From Chloroflexota bacterium (lineage in GTDB: Bacteria > Chloroflexota > Anaerolineae > Caldilineales > Caldilineaceae): a stretch of DNA of 64,000 nucleotides. Under the pieces are notes generated by a model, which made no database searches, was not told where the DNA came from, and saw only the letters and a list, made by a program, of their open reading frames with translations. The stretch spans positions 1 through 64,000 of the forward strand of contig DMDA01000076.1 in the NCBI GenBank assembly GCA_003451595.1, read 5' to 3'. This document shows, one piece after another, positions 19,316 through 27,978 of this stretch (its first letter is position 1; each line of letters starts with the position of its first letter). A program made the translations under genes and the position numbers.

Positions 19316-20194
19316 GTGAAGTTGCTCAATTTCGTTGATTCGCAAAGTGGAAGTGCGCGTCCTGGCGTCGTCACCGGCGCGGGCGTGGTTGATGTCGTCG
19401 CCGCTGGCAGCGCGCTGCAGACGATGGAGGCGCTGATCGCACAGCCGGACGCGCTGTTCAGCCTGGTCGAGCAGGTGCTTGGCGACCCGGCGCTGCGGGC
19501 GCGCTGCCTGCGCGAGGAGGCGGCGCTGCAGCTGGCGCCGGTGTTGACCAACCCTGGCAAGATCATCTGCGTCGGGCTGAACTATCGTCGCCACGCCATT
19601 GAATCCGGTCTGCCGATCCCGACGACGCCGGTGCTCTTTTCCAAGTTCAACAACAGCCTGGCTGCGCCCGACGAAGCGATCCCACTGCCGACGTGCGCCG
19701 AACAGTACGACTACGAGGTCGAGCTGGCGGTCGTGATCGGGCGGCGGGCGCGCAACACACCGGTGGAGCAGGCGCTGGGGCACGTCTTCGGCTACTGCAC
19801 CGCCAACGACCTCAGCGCGCGCGACCTGCAGATGCGCACCAGCCAGTGGCTGCTCGGCAAGACGCTCGACAAATTCCTGCCGCTGGGGCCGTATCTGGTC
19901 ACCGCCGACGAAGTGGGCGATCCGCAGGCGCTTTCGCTCAAGTGTTGGGTCAACGGCGAATTGCGTCAGGACTCCAACACCGCCGACATGGTCTTCAGCG
20001 TGGCGGAGATCGTCAGCTACATCAGCCAGCACTTCACGCTGGAGCCGGGCGACGTGATCTGCACGGGCACGCCCGAAGGCGTGATCCTGGGCATGGCGAA
20101 CAAAGTGTGGTTGCGCGCCGGCGACCGGGTGACGGTGGAGGTCGGGGGACTGGGGCAGTTGACGAATGTGATGGCTGGCGCCAATGGAGAGTGA
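19316..20194 (+). CDS. Fumarylacetoacetate hydrolase family protein
   Basis: A 292-aa enzyme of the FAH superfamily, which cleaves or decarboxylates beta-keto acids in aromatic or sugar-acid breakdown. Key blocks are KIICVGLNYRRHAIE (hallmark N-terminus of the catalytic domain), EQYDYEVELAVVIG (metal-ligand Glu residues), GYCTANDLSARDLQ, and the C-terminal DVICTGTPEGVILGM. The N-terminal 70 residues form the usual small domain. The GTG at 19316 is chosen because GGAG lies six bases upstream; the frame extends far upstream without homology. The substrate (fumarylpyruvate, 2-oxohept-3-enedioate, or a ureidoglycolate-like compound) cannot be decided. It is a single plus-strand gene ending at a hairpin. 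Confidence 0.87.
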   Translation: MKLLNFVDSQSGSARPGVVTGAGVVDVVAAGSALQTMEALIAQPDALFSLVEQVLGDPALRARCLREEAALQLAPVLTNPGKIICVGLNYRRHAIESGLPIPTTPVLFSKFNNSLAAPDEAIPLPTCAEQYDYEVELAVVIGRRARNTPVEQALGHVFGYCTANDLSARDLQMRTSQWLLGKTLDKFLPLGPYLVTADEVGDPQALSLKCWVNGELRQDSNTADMVFSVAEIVSYISQHFTLEPGDVICTGTPEGVILGMANKVWLRAGDRVTVEVGGLGQLTNVMAGANGE

Positions 20195-20202
20195 AATAGG
20201 TG

Positions 20203-20835
20203 TTATGCAGTGCGCCCACCTTCCCGGAAGCTCGGAGCTTCCGGGAAGGTAACAGGGTTATGGCGCGGGTGCAGCCTGCTCACCCTATCCCCGGTCTGAA
20301 TCACGCCGCCCCGCACCACCTTCGCATTGATCCCGCGCAGGTGCAGTTCCCGTCCCACCGGCGAGTTGACGAATTTGAGTGCGTCGGCGCCGAAGCGCGC
20401 CATGAATTTCTGACAGCCGGTGTGTGGCTGCGCCGTTACTTCGATGATGGCTGAGCCGATCTGCAACTGCGTGCCTGGCGGCAGATTCTCGGCGCTGAGA
20501 TCGAGGTCGATGTACAACTGGTCGCCGGCAAGGGGCCAGCGCGCTTCATCCTGCGCCAGCAAGGCGATGGCGCGGGCATTCATGATATTTAGCTGCATGT
20601 CGGGATGCGCCGCACCGTCTGCCGTGCGCTTGCTGCCGCGCACCCGCCAGGTGTCGCCAACCAACCCCTGCGCCGGGTCGAGTTCGGCGGTGGTCAGCAC
20701 CTCGCGCGCATCCACTGCGGGCCGCCGCACGATCAGCGCCAATACGCCCTGATCACGCGGGGACTGCCGGATGTGGTCAAGTCCTGCTTCCAACTCTGCC
20801 AAGGTTAGGTGACGCACTGCTGTATTGGTTGACAT
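20203..20835 (-). CDS. MOSC domain protein
   Basis: About 210 aa. The MOSC core is visible: GLVGDTWRVRG early, then HTGCQKFMARFG with the conserved Cys, FVNSP, and LRGINAKVVRGG-VIQTGD. MOSC proteins bind molybdenum cofactor or carry persulfide sulfur; some are N-hydroxylated-substrate reductase parts. The ATG at 20835 follows GGAG about 11 bases upstream. The last 13-15 residues (FPEAPSFREGG) are simply the translation of the hairpin at 20219-20249, so the natural C-terminus has been replaced or extended by that palindrome. It stands alone between gltD and the FAH-type gene. Confidence 0.82.
   Translation of the reverse strand: MSTNTAVRHLTLAELEAGLDHIRQSPRDQGVLALIVRRPAVDAREVLTTAELDPAQGLVGDTWRVRGSKRTADGAAHPDMQLNIMNARAIALLAQDEARWPLAGDQLYIDLDLSAENLPPGTQLQIGSAIIEVTAQPHTGCQKFMARFGADALKFVNSPVGRELHLRGINAKVVRGGVIQTGDRVSRLHPRHNPVTFPEAPSFREGGRTA
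20219..20249. terminator. CTTCCCGGAAGC-family hairpin at convergent gene ends
   Basis: A perfect stem (CCTTCCCGGAAGCTC pairing with GAGCTTCCGGGAAGG) closes a one-base loop. It lies 24 bp after the FAH-family stop and overlaps the 3' end of the convergent MOSC gene. It is likely a bidirectional terminator. Confidence 0.7.
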
Positions 20836-20913
20836 CAATCACACCCGCTCCAAAAACTCTGAGATCCTTTGCGTCCTTGCGACTTTGCGTCAAATAAAAG
20901 CGCCATTTGCGCG

Positions 20914-22407
20914 TCACGGCAGGCTGGTCTCGCCCATCAGCCAGCGATCCACCTCGCGCGCGGCGCCGCGTCCCTCGTTGATCGCCCACACGACCAGGCT
21001 CTGCCCGCGGCGCATGTCGCCCGCCGCAAAGATGCCTTCGACGCTGGTGCGGAACTTGCCGTGCTCGGCGGCGACGTTGGAACGCGCATCGCGCGCCACG
21101 CCCAACTGCTCGATCAGGAAATCTTCAGGGCCGCGGAAACCCATCGCCAGCAACACCAGCTGTGCGGGCCAAACTTCCTCGGTGCCGGGGATCGGCTCAA
21201 AGGTCATGCGCCCGTCCTTGAACTTCATGTTGACCTTGACCGTGTGCAGTTCTTTGACGTGGCCGTGCTCGTCGCCCACAAACTTCGTCGTCGAAATCTG
21301 ATAGGTGCGCGGGTCGGCGCCAAAGCGGGCGGCTGCTTCTTCTTGACCGTAGTCCATCTTGTAGACGCGCGGCCATTGGGGCCAGGGATTGTCGGGCGCG
21401 CGTGTGTCCGGCGGGCGCGGCACGATCTCGAACTGCGCCAGGCTGCGACAGCCATGCCGCAGCGCGGTGGCAACGCAGTCGGTGCCGGTGTCGCCACCGC
21501 CGATGACGATGACATCTTTACCCGCCGCCGAAATAAAGTGGCCGTTGGTCGAGACGCCGCTGCGCTCGTCGAGCAGGCGTTTGGTGTTGCCGCGCAGAAA
21601 GTCCATCGCAAAGTGGATGCCCTTCAGCTCGCGACCGGGAATGGGCAGGTCATTGGGCTTGGTGGCGCCGCCACAGAGCACAATGGCGTCGAAGCGCTGC
21701 CGCAGTTTATCGACCGGATAATCCTTGCCGACCTCGGTGTTAGTGATGAAACGCACACCCTCCGCCGCCAGCAGATCGACGCGGCGCTGCACGACCTTTT
21801 CCTTGTCGAGCTTCATGTTGGGGATGCCGTACATCAGCAGCCCGCCGATGCGGTCGGCGCGCTCGAAGACGGTCACCCAATGCCCGGCGCGGTTGAGTTG
21901 CGCCGCGCACGCCAGCCCAGACGGCCCCGAACCAACAACGGCGACCTTTTTGCCCGTGCGCACGGGCGGCGCCTGTGGCACGATCCAACCTTCCTCGAAA
22001 CCTTTGTCGACGATGGCGCACTCGATGCTTTTGATTGTCACCGGCGGCTCCAACAAGCCAACCGTGCACGAACCTTCGCACGGCGCCGGGCAGACGCGCC
22101 CGGTGAACTCGGGGAAGTTGTTGGTCTCGTGCAGGCGGTCGAGCGCCTCGCGCCACAGCCCGCGATAGACCAAGTCGTTCCACTCCGGGATCAGGTTGTT
22201 GATCGGACAGCCCGACGCCATGCCGTTGATCAATTGCCCGGTGTGGCAGAAGGGAATGCCGCAATCCATGCAGCGCGCGCCCTGCGTGCGTAGTTTGTCG
22301 TCGCTCAGGTGCAGGTGAAACTCATCCCAGTCCTTGATCCGTTCCAGCGGGGTGCGGTCGGCGGGTGTTTCACGTTGATATTCCAGAAATCCAGTTGGTT
22401 TGCCCAT
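20914..22407 (-). CDS. gltD: Glutamate synthase small subunit
   Basis: GltD supplies electrons from NADPH to the large subunit in the conversion of glutamine and 2-oxoglutarate to two glutamates. This 497-aa protein has the N-terminal iron-sulfur cysteine sets (CMDCGIPFCH, CPINNLIPEW and CPAPCEGSC). An FAD-binding GxGxxG (VVGSGPSGLACA) and an NADPH-binding site (VIGGGDTGTDC) follow, and the C-terminal AAGDMRRGQSLVVWA closes the flavin fold. MGKPTGFLEYQR at 22407 matches GltD N-termini and has GAGAG upstream; a TTG at 22428 is an alternative. It is separated from gltB by a small toxin-antitoxin locus, but both are on the same strand. Confidence 0.96.
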   Translation of the reverse strand: MGKPTGFLEYQRETPADRTPLERIKDWDEFHLHLSDDKLRTQGARCMDCGIPFCHTGQLINGMASGCPINNLIPEWNDLVYRGLWREALDRLHETNNFPEFTGRVCPAPCEGSCTVGLLEPPVTIKSIECAIVDKGFEEGWIVPQAPPVRTGKKVAVVGSGPSGLACAAQLNRAGHWVTVFERADRIGGLLMYGIPNMKLDKEKVVQRRVDLLAAEGVRFITNTEVGKDYPVDKLRQRFDAIVLCGGATKPNDLPIPGRELKGIHFAMDFLRGNTKRLLDERSGVSTNGHFISAAGKDVIVIGGGDTGTDCVATALRHGCRSLAQFEIVPRPPDTRAPDNPWPQWPRVYKMDYGQEEAAARFGADPRTYQISTTKFVGDEHGHVKELHTVKVNMKFKDGRMTFEPIPGTEEVWPAQLVLLAMGFRGPEDFLIEQLGVARDARSNVAAEHGKFRTSVEGIFAAGDMRRGQSLVVWAINEGRGAAREVDRWLMGETSLP

Positions 22408-22433
22408 GCCTTTGCTCTCTATTGTCAAAAATG

Positions 22434-22622
22434 CTAGTTGATGCGCTGGCTAAGTTCTTCCAGATTTTCGTAGTCGTACGGAGGTCGACGGAAGACCCCC
22501 AAGACCCATACTCGTCGAGCCGCTTCATCGACGGCGTAAATGATTCGCCAATGATCGATGCGCACACGCCTGAACTCAACATCAGGTGTGATCGATGTAA
22601 TTTCCTCTGTATCGATACATCT
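22434..22622 (-). pseudogene. Remnant of a RelE/ParE-type toxin
   Basis: The frame ending at TAG 22434-22436 encodes the C-terminal half of a RelE/ParE-fold toxin: FRRVRIDHWRIIYAVDEAAR, then VWVLGVFRRPPYDYENLEEL. The first 40 or so residues of a normal toxin are absent. The frame closes at the stop of the antitoxin gene, and no ATG or GTG start with a ribosome site precedes the conserved part. A second frame just upstream opens MYRYRGNYIDHT and then stops, compatible with a deletion or frameshift. I therefore call it decayed rather than functional. Family identity of the visible half is fairly secure. Confidence 0.6.
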
Positions 22623-22763
22623 CTACCACTCGTCCGCTACGTCCTCCCAGGCCAGCGATCCACTTGTCACAGGTCCTTGCGCAATTCGATCACGCAGTGA
22701 ACGGATCAGGGTGCGATCTTCGATGTCCTCCAGAGCCTCTATGACTTGCTCCCACACCGTCAT
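22623..22763 (-). CDS. Small antitoxin-like protein
   Basis: A 46-aa ORF with a very strong ribosome site (AAGGAGG, six bases before ATG 22763). It encodes MTVWEQVIEALEDIEDRTLI, then SLRDRIAQG and a tail SLAWEDVADEW. This acidic, helical peptide ending in Trp-Glu-Asp-Val resembles the C-terminal toxin-binding part of short type II antitoxins. The immediate downstream RelE-like remnant supports that role. A perfect TATAAT lies upstream on the minus strand (22821-22816), a likely promoter. No DNA-binding fold can be assigned in so short a protein. Confidence 0.6.
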   Translation of the reverse strand: MTVWEQVIEALEDIEDRTLIRSLRDRIAQGPVTSGSLAWEDVADEW

Positions 22764-22835
22764 GTTGACCTCCTTGCTTTTTCACGCGTCAGCGCGGCGT
22801 AGATATCCTCCACCATTATACCGCGCACACACACC

Positions 22836-22854
22836 TGCGGTTGCGAACCGCAGC
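22836..22854 (-). terminator. Hairpin downstream of gltB
   Basis: CTGCGGTT and AACCGCAG form a perfect 8-bp stem with a 3-nt loop, 47 bp after the gltB stop and before the antitoxin promoter. It may end or attenuate gltB transcription before the inserted locus. Confidence 0.5.
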
Positions 22855-22900
22855 TACTACGCCACCCCGTCGTCCCTCGCAACCCGTCCCTCGCAACTCC

Positions 22901-25900
22901 TCAATTCCCACCCACGCGCGACACATCGCGCTTGTTCTGCTCGAAGGCGGCCATGACTGCTTCGTCGCCGCTGAGACCCTGCGCCTTGACCTGGGCGAAG
23001 GCTTCGAGCACGCGCTTGTAATCCTTGGGCATGACCTTGACGAACCGGGGCAGCAGTTCATCCCAGCGGATGAGCACGCGCCAGGCCAGCTCGCTGTTGG
23101 TCAGGTCGGCGTGTTTCTGGATCAGCGCCTTGACTTCGGCGATCTCCTCGGCGTCTTCCAGCGTTTCGACGCCCACCATCTCATAGTTGATGCGCGTCTT
23201 GAAGTCGCCTTCCCAGTCGAGCACGTAGGCGATGCCGCCCGACATGCCCGCCGCAAAGTTGCGCCCGGTCTTGCCCAACACCACGACGCGTCCGCCGGTC
23301 ATATATTCGCAGCCGTGGTCGCCGACGCCCTCGACGACTGCGCGCACGCCGGAGTTGCGCACGCAGAAGCGTTCGCCCGCCACGCCGCGAATGAACGCCT
23401 CACCGTCCGTCGCGCCGTAGAGCGCCACATTGCCGATGATGATGTTCTCCTCAGCGCGGAAGGTGCTGACTGCCGGCGGGTAGACGATCACGCGCCCGCC
23501 CGATAAGCCCTTGCCGAAGTAGTCGTTGGCGTCGCCCTCCAATTCCAGCGTGACGCCGCGCGGGATGAAGGCGCCGAAGCTCTGGCCTGCCGACCCCTGG
23601 AAGTGGAAGTGGATCGTGTCGTCGGGCAAGCCGTCGGCGCCATAACGCCGCGTGACCTCGCTGCCGACCATCGTGCCGACGACGCGGTTGACGTTGCGGA
23701 TCGGCACGGTGGCGCGCACTGGCTCACCTCGCTCCAGCGCCGGTTTCGCCAGCTCGAGCAAAACCCGCCGGTCGAGCGAGGCGTCCAGCCCGTGATCCTG
23801 CCCGATTGAGCAGTAGCGCCCCACGTCCTCACCCACCGGCGGCTGCCAAAGCAGGGCGGAGAGATCGAGGCCGGTCGCCTTCCAGTGATTGATCGCCTTG
23901 CGCGGCTCCAGCTTGTCGACGCGGCCCACCATCTCGTTGATGGTGCGGAAGCCGAGCTTCGCCATCTCCTCGCGCAGCTCTTCGGCGATGAAGTACATGA
24001 AATTCTCGACATCTTCGGGCTGACCGACGAAGTGCTTGCGCAGCTCCGGGTTTTGCGTGGCGACGCCAGCCGGACAGGTGTCGAGATGGCAGACGCGCAT
24101 CATGATGCAGCCCATGCTCACCAGCGCGGTGGTGGCGAAGCCGAACTCTTCAGCGCCGAGCAGCGCTGCGATCGCCACATCGCGCCCGGTCTTGAGCTGG
24201 CCGTCGGTCTCCAGCGCCACGCGGCTGCGCAGGTTGTTGAGCACCAGCGTCTGATGCGTCTCGGCGATGCCTAGCTCCCACGGCAGCCCGGCGTGCTTGA
24301 TGCTCGACTGCGGCGACGCGCCCGTACCGCCGTCATGCCCGGAGATCAGGATCACGTCGGCGTGACCTTTGGCGACGCCGGCGGCAATCGTGCCCACGCC
24401 GACTTCGGAGACCAGCTTGACGCTGATGCGGGCGTGGTGATTGGCGTTCTTGAGGTCGTGGATCAGCTCCGCCAGGTCTTCGATGGAGTAGATGTCGTGG
24501 TGCGGGGGCGGCGAGATCAGCCCCACGCCCGGCGTCGAGTGGCGCACTTTGGCGATCCACGGGTAAACCTTGGCGCCCGGCAGCTGCCCGCCTTCGCCCG
24601 GCTTGGCGCCCTGCGCCATCTTGATCTGCAGCTCTTTGGCGTTGACCAGATAGAGGCTCGTCACGCCGAAGCGCCCCGACGCCACCTGCTTGATGGCGCT
24701 ATTCTTGGAGTCGCCGCGTTCATTCGTCCAGACGTAGCGCTCTGGGTCTTCGCCGCCTTCGCCGGTGTTGCTCTTGCCGCCGATGCGATTCATGGCAATC
24801 GCCATCGTTTCGTGCGCCTCCTGGCTGATCGAGCCGTAGCTCATGGCGCCGGTCTTGAAACGTTTGACGATCTCGCTCGCCGGTTCCACTTCGTCAAGCG
24901 GGATCGGCGTGGCGGCGTAGCGCAGTTCGAGCATCCCGCGCAGCGTGCCGAACTGCTGCTCCTGCTGGTTGACCAGCGCCGAGTATTCCTTGAAGGTCTT
25001 GTAGCCGCGCGTCCACACCTCGTCGCCGCGCGTGCGCACCGCCGCTTGCATCTTGTGGATCGTGATCGGCGTGAAGAGGTGACGTTCGCCGTCGGCGCGC
25101 CACTGGTAGTCGCCGCCTGGCACCAACACGCCGGGCGCCTCGTCGCGTTCGGGATAGGCGCGCGCATGACGGCGGCGCACCTCGTGGTAAATCTCGCGCA
25201 GCCCGATGCCCTCGATGCGCGTCGGCGTCCACGTGAAGTACTTGTCGACGAGCGCCTTGCTCAGCCCCAGCGCCTCGAAGATTTGCGCGCCGCAGTAGCT
25301 CTGCAAGGTGCTGATGCCCATCTTGGAGCAGACCTTGATCACGCCCTTCATCGCCGCCTTGATGTAGTTGGCGCGCGCCTTCTCATAGGGAATGTCGGTC
25401 AACAGCCCCTGGGTGATCATGTCGTGGATCGTCTCGTAAGCCATGTAGGGGTTGACCGCCGTGGCGCCGTAGCCGATGAGCAGGGCGAAGTGATGCACCT
25501 CGCGCGGCTCGCCCGACTCAACGACGATGGCGCATTGCGTGCGCGTCTCGCGACGGATCAGGTGATGATGCAGCCCGGCGGTCGCCAGCAGCGCGGGGAT
25601 CGGCGCCATCTCGCGGCTCACGCCACGGTCGGAGAGGATGAAGATGTTCACGCCCTGTTCGATGGCTTCGTCGGCAAGCGCGAAGAGATAGTCGAGCGCC
25701 TTTTCCAGCCCTTCCGGCCCCGAATGCACCGGGAAGAGCATCGGCAGTTTCTGTGCTTTAAAGCCGCGCTCTTTGACGCGCGCCAGCTTGGCGAGCTGCT
25801 CGTTGGTCAGGATCGGGTTTTTCAGGCGGATTTGGCGACAATTCTCCGGGATCGTCTCCAACAGGTTGCCTTCGGTGCCGAGCATCACATCGGTCGCCGT

Positions 25901-27583
25901 GACCAGCTCCTCGCGGATGGCGTCGAGCGGCGGGTTGGTGACCTGGGCAAACAATTGGCGGAAGTAGGTGTAGAGCAGCTGCGGGCGCTCCGAAAGGACG
26001 GCGATCGGCGCGTCGTCGCCCATGCTGCCCAGCGCCTCGACGCCGTTCTTCGCCATCGGCGCCAGCAGCGTGCGCAGCGTCTCGAAGGTGTAGCCGAAGA
26101 TGTGCTGACGATGGAGCACGCTGCCATGCTGGTCCGCCTGATAGAGATCAGGGGGCGAAGGCAGATTGTCGAGTTCGACCAGATTTTGCTTGAGCCACTC
26201 GGCGTAGGGGTGCGCTTTGGCGAGCGTGTCCTTGATCTCGTCGTCGCCGATGATGCGCCCCTGTGCGGTGTCGACCAGGAACATGCGCCCCGGCTGCAGA
26301 CGCGCCTTGTACGCCACATTCTCCGGCGGAATCGCATCGCCCAGCACGCCGACCTCCGACGCCATCACGACGATGTCATCTTTGGTGACATAATAGCGTG
26401 AGGGACGCAAACCGTTGCGGTCGAGCACCGCGCCCACGACCGTGCCGTCGGTGAAGACAATGGAAGCGGGGCCATCCCATGGCTCCATCATGGTGGCGTG
26501 GTATTCGTAAAAGGCTTTGCGCTCCGGCGACATGCTTTCGTGGTTGCTCCACGGTTCGGGGATCATCATCAGCGCCACGTGATGCAGCGGGCGACCAGCC
26601 AGGTGCAGGAACTCTAACGCGTTGTCGAACTGTGCGCTGTCGGAGCCGTCGGGGTCGATGATCTGCTGTCTGAACTTCTCCAAATCGGCGCCGAAGAGAT
26701 CGGATTGCAACACCGACTGCCGGGCGTACATCCAGTTGACATTGCCGCGGATTGTGTTGATCTCGCCGTTGTGGATCAGGTAGCGATAGGGATGCGCCCG
26801 CTCCCACGACGGGAAGGTGTTGGTGCTGAAGCGCGAATGGACGACTGCAATCGCCGCCTCCATGTCCGGGTCGAGCAGGTCGGGATAGTAGGCGTCCACC
26901 TGTTCAGCCAGCAACATGCCTTTATAGACGATGGTGCGGCTGGAGAGGCTGGCGATGTAGAAACGGTTGCCCTGTTCATGCCCGTTATAGCGGATGGCGC
27001 GTTCGGCGCGCTTGCGGATGACATAGAGCTTGCGCTCAAACGCCAGCGGGTCGTTGCCGATCAGCGCGTTGGCGTTGCGCCCGATGAAGACCTGACGCAC
27101 GAACGGCTCGCCCGCAATCGCCGTGGCGCCAAGCGAGCTGTTGTCGGTCGGCACGGTGCGCCAGCCGAGCACGGTCTGCCCCTCCTCGCGCACGATCTGC
27201 TCGAACTCGGCCTCGAAGATGGCGCGCTGGTCGGCATCCTTGGGGAGAAAGACCATGCCGACGCCATACTCGCCCATCGGCGGCAGCTCGCAGCCGCACG
27301 TCGCCGCCACCTTGCGCAGAAACTTGTCGGGCAACTGCATGTTGATGCCGGCGCCGTCGCCTGTGTTCGCCTCGCAGCCACATGCGCCGCGATGGTTGAG
27401 GTTGACAAGCACCTGCATGGCGTGCCGCACGATCGTGTGTGAACGCCGTCCCTTGATGTTGACGACAAAGCCGACGCCGCACGCGTCCTTCTCAAAAGTT
27501 GGATCGTAGAGACCTTGCTGCGGGGGAAATCCGCTGGGGGGCATCGCTGGCAGTGCATTGCGCTGGTCACATTCGCTGTTCAA
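22901..27583 (-). CDS. gltB: Glutamate synthase large subunit
   Basis: A 1560-aa GltB, which hydrolyses glutamine, channels ammonia and forms glutamate on FMN. The nucleophile is Cys35 in KDACGVGFV, which should become the N-terminus after loss of a 34-residue propeptide. Central and FMN domains are present (MSYGSISQEAH, GEGGEDPERY, GAKPGEGGQLPGAKV, GHDGGTGASP). The 3Fe-4S cysteines (CIMMRVCHLDTCPAGVAT) and the C-terminal GXGXG beta-helix (GGRVVVLGKTGRNFAAGMSGG) also match. The start is a TTG at 27583 with AAGGAG seven bases upstream. Length is normal. It is separated from gltD by the small toxin-antitoxin locus and a hairpin. Confidence 0.97.
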   Translation of the reverse strand: MNSECDQRNALPAMPPSGFPPQQGLYDPTFEKDACGVGFVVNIKGRRSHTIVRHAMQVLVNLNHRGACGCEANTGDGAGINMQLPDKFLRKVAATCGCELPPMGEYGVGMVFLPKDADQRAIFEAEFEQIVREEGQTVLGWRTVPTDNSSLGATAIAGEPFVRQVFIGRNANALIGNDPLAFERKLYVIRKRAERAIRYNGHEQGNRFYIASLSSRTIVYKGMLLAEQVDAYYPDLLDPDMEAAIAVVHSRFSTNTFPSWERAHPYRYLIHNGEINTIRGNVNWMYARQSVLQSDLFGADLEKFRQQIIDPDGSDSAQFDNALEFLHLAGRPLHHVALMMIPEPWSNHESMSPERKAFYEYHATMMEPWDGPASIVFTDGTVVGAVLDRNGLRPSRYYVTKDDIVVMASEVGVLGDAIPPENVAYKARLQPGRMFLVDTAQGRIIGDDEIKDTLAKAHPYAEWLKQNLVELDNLPSPPDLYQADQHGSVLHRQHIFGYTFETLRTLLAPMAKNGVEALGSMGDDAPIAVLSERPQLLYTYFRQLFAQVTNPPLDAIREELVTATDVMLGTEGNLLETIPENCRQIRLKNPILTNEQLAKLARVKERGFKAQKLPMLFPVHSGPEGLEKALDYLFALADEAIEQGVNIFILSDRGVSREMAPIPALLATAGLHHHLIRRETRTQCAIVVESGEPREVHHFALLIGYGATAVNPYMAYETIHDMITQGLLTDIPYEKARANYIKAAMKGVIKVCSKMGISTLQSYCGAQIFEALGLSKALVDKYFTWTPTRIEGIGLREIYHEVRRRHARAYPERDEAPGVLVPGGDYQWRADGERHLFTPITIHKMQAAVRTRGDEVWTRGYKTFKEYSALVNQQEQQFGTLRGMLELRYAATPIPLDEVEPASEIVKRFKTGAMSYGSISQEAHETMAIAMNRIGGKSNTGEGGEDPERYVWTNERGDSKNSAIKQVASGRFGVTSLYLVNAKELQIKMAQGAKPGEGGQLPGAKVYPWIAKVRHSTPGVGLISPPPHHDIYSIEDLAELIHDLKNANHHARISVKLVSEVGVGTIAAGVAKGHADVILISGHDGGTGASPQSSIKHAGLPWELGIAETHQTLVLNNLRSRVALETDGQLKTGRDVAIAALLGAEEFGFATTALVSMGCIMMRVCHLDTCPAGVATQNPELRKHFVGQPEDVENFMYFIAEELREEMAKLGFRTINEMVGRVDKLEPRKAINHWKATGLDLSALLWQPPVGEDVGRYCSIGQDHGLDASLDRRVLLELAKPALERGEPVRATVPIRNVNRVVGTMVGSEVTRRYGADGLPDDTIHFHFQGSAGQSFGAFIPRGVTLELEGDANDYFGKGLSGGRVIVYPPAVSTFRAEENIIIGNVALYGATDGEAFIRGVAGERFCVRNSGVRAVVEGVGDHGCEYMTGGRVVVLGKTGRNFAAGMSGGIAYVLDWEGDFKTRINYEMVGVETLEDAEEIAEVKALIQKHADLTNSELAWRVLIRWDELLPRFVKVMPKDYKRVLEAFAQVKAQGLSGDEAVMAAFEQNKRDVSRVGGN

Positions 27584-27767
27584 TTCACGACTCCTTCATG
27601 CAAACGAAGCCCATGCAACATGGGCAATGAACGGACAAACAATTTGGTGCGTTCACGGAGCAGTGTGAAGGAGAGGTTCTTTGCGCGCAGCGCCGCGCGA
27701 CCTCACGCAATCTGGCGAAGCGGACGGAAGTTGGATGAGGAGATAAATACCGCCGGTTCGTGGGGCA

Positions 27768-27797
27768 ATTGTACACGATGTCACAATGTTCGATCAA
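27768..27797 (-). promoter_or_regulatory. Possible gltB promoter
   Basis: On the minus strand TTGATC (27797-27792) and TACAAT (27773-27768) are separated by 18 bp. This is a plausible sigma-70-type promoter about 185 bases upstream of gltB. Confidence 0.35.
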
Positions 27798-27853
27798 ACT
27801 GCACAAAATCCAGTGCATGTATTCACGTGTAATAACCATTGCCTTTCACGAGT

Positions 27854-27882
27854 TTGACGGAAGCGCCAAAAATCGCTACGAT
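27854..27882 (+). promoter_or_regulatory. Predicted promoter of the nucleoside ABC operon
   Basis: TTGACG (27854-27859), a 17-bp spacer and TACGAT (27877-27882) lie about 97 bases upstream of the BMP lipoprotein start. Confidence 0.5.
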
Positions 27883-27978
27883 GACGCATGAGGCTTCCTC
27901 ACACCTCGCAACAGCAAGCGCCATTACCTGGCAAAACTTTACAACCAAATTTCTGTTCTATCCTGCGGAGGGATCACC

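Larger units (their letters stand above)
27584..27978. other. Divergent control region between gltB and the nucleoside-transport operon
   Basis: This 395-bp gap has predicted promoters for both sides (27768-27797 minus, 27854-27882 plus). The gltB leader would be about 180 bases long, enough for an attenuator or riboswitch, but I recognise no known glutamine or glnA RNA motif in it. No gene is supported. Confidence 0.4.

Noticed and set aside
20914..27583. Long plus-strand frames opposite gltB and gltD, up to 702 codons
   Set aside because: They are mirror frames of GC-rich coding DNA, with Arg/Ala/His-rich composition and no family motif; gltB and gltD account fully for the region.
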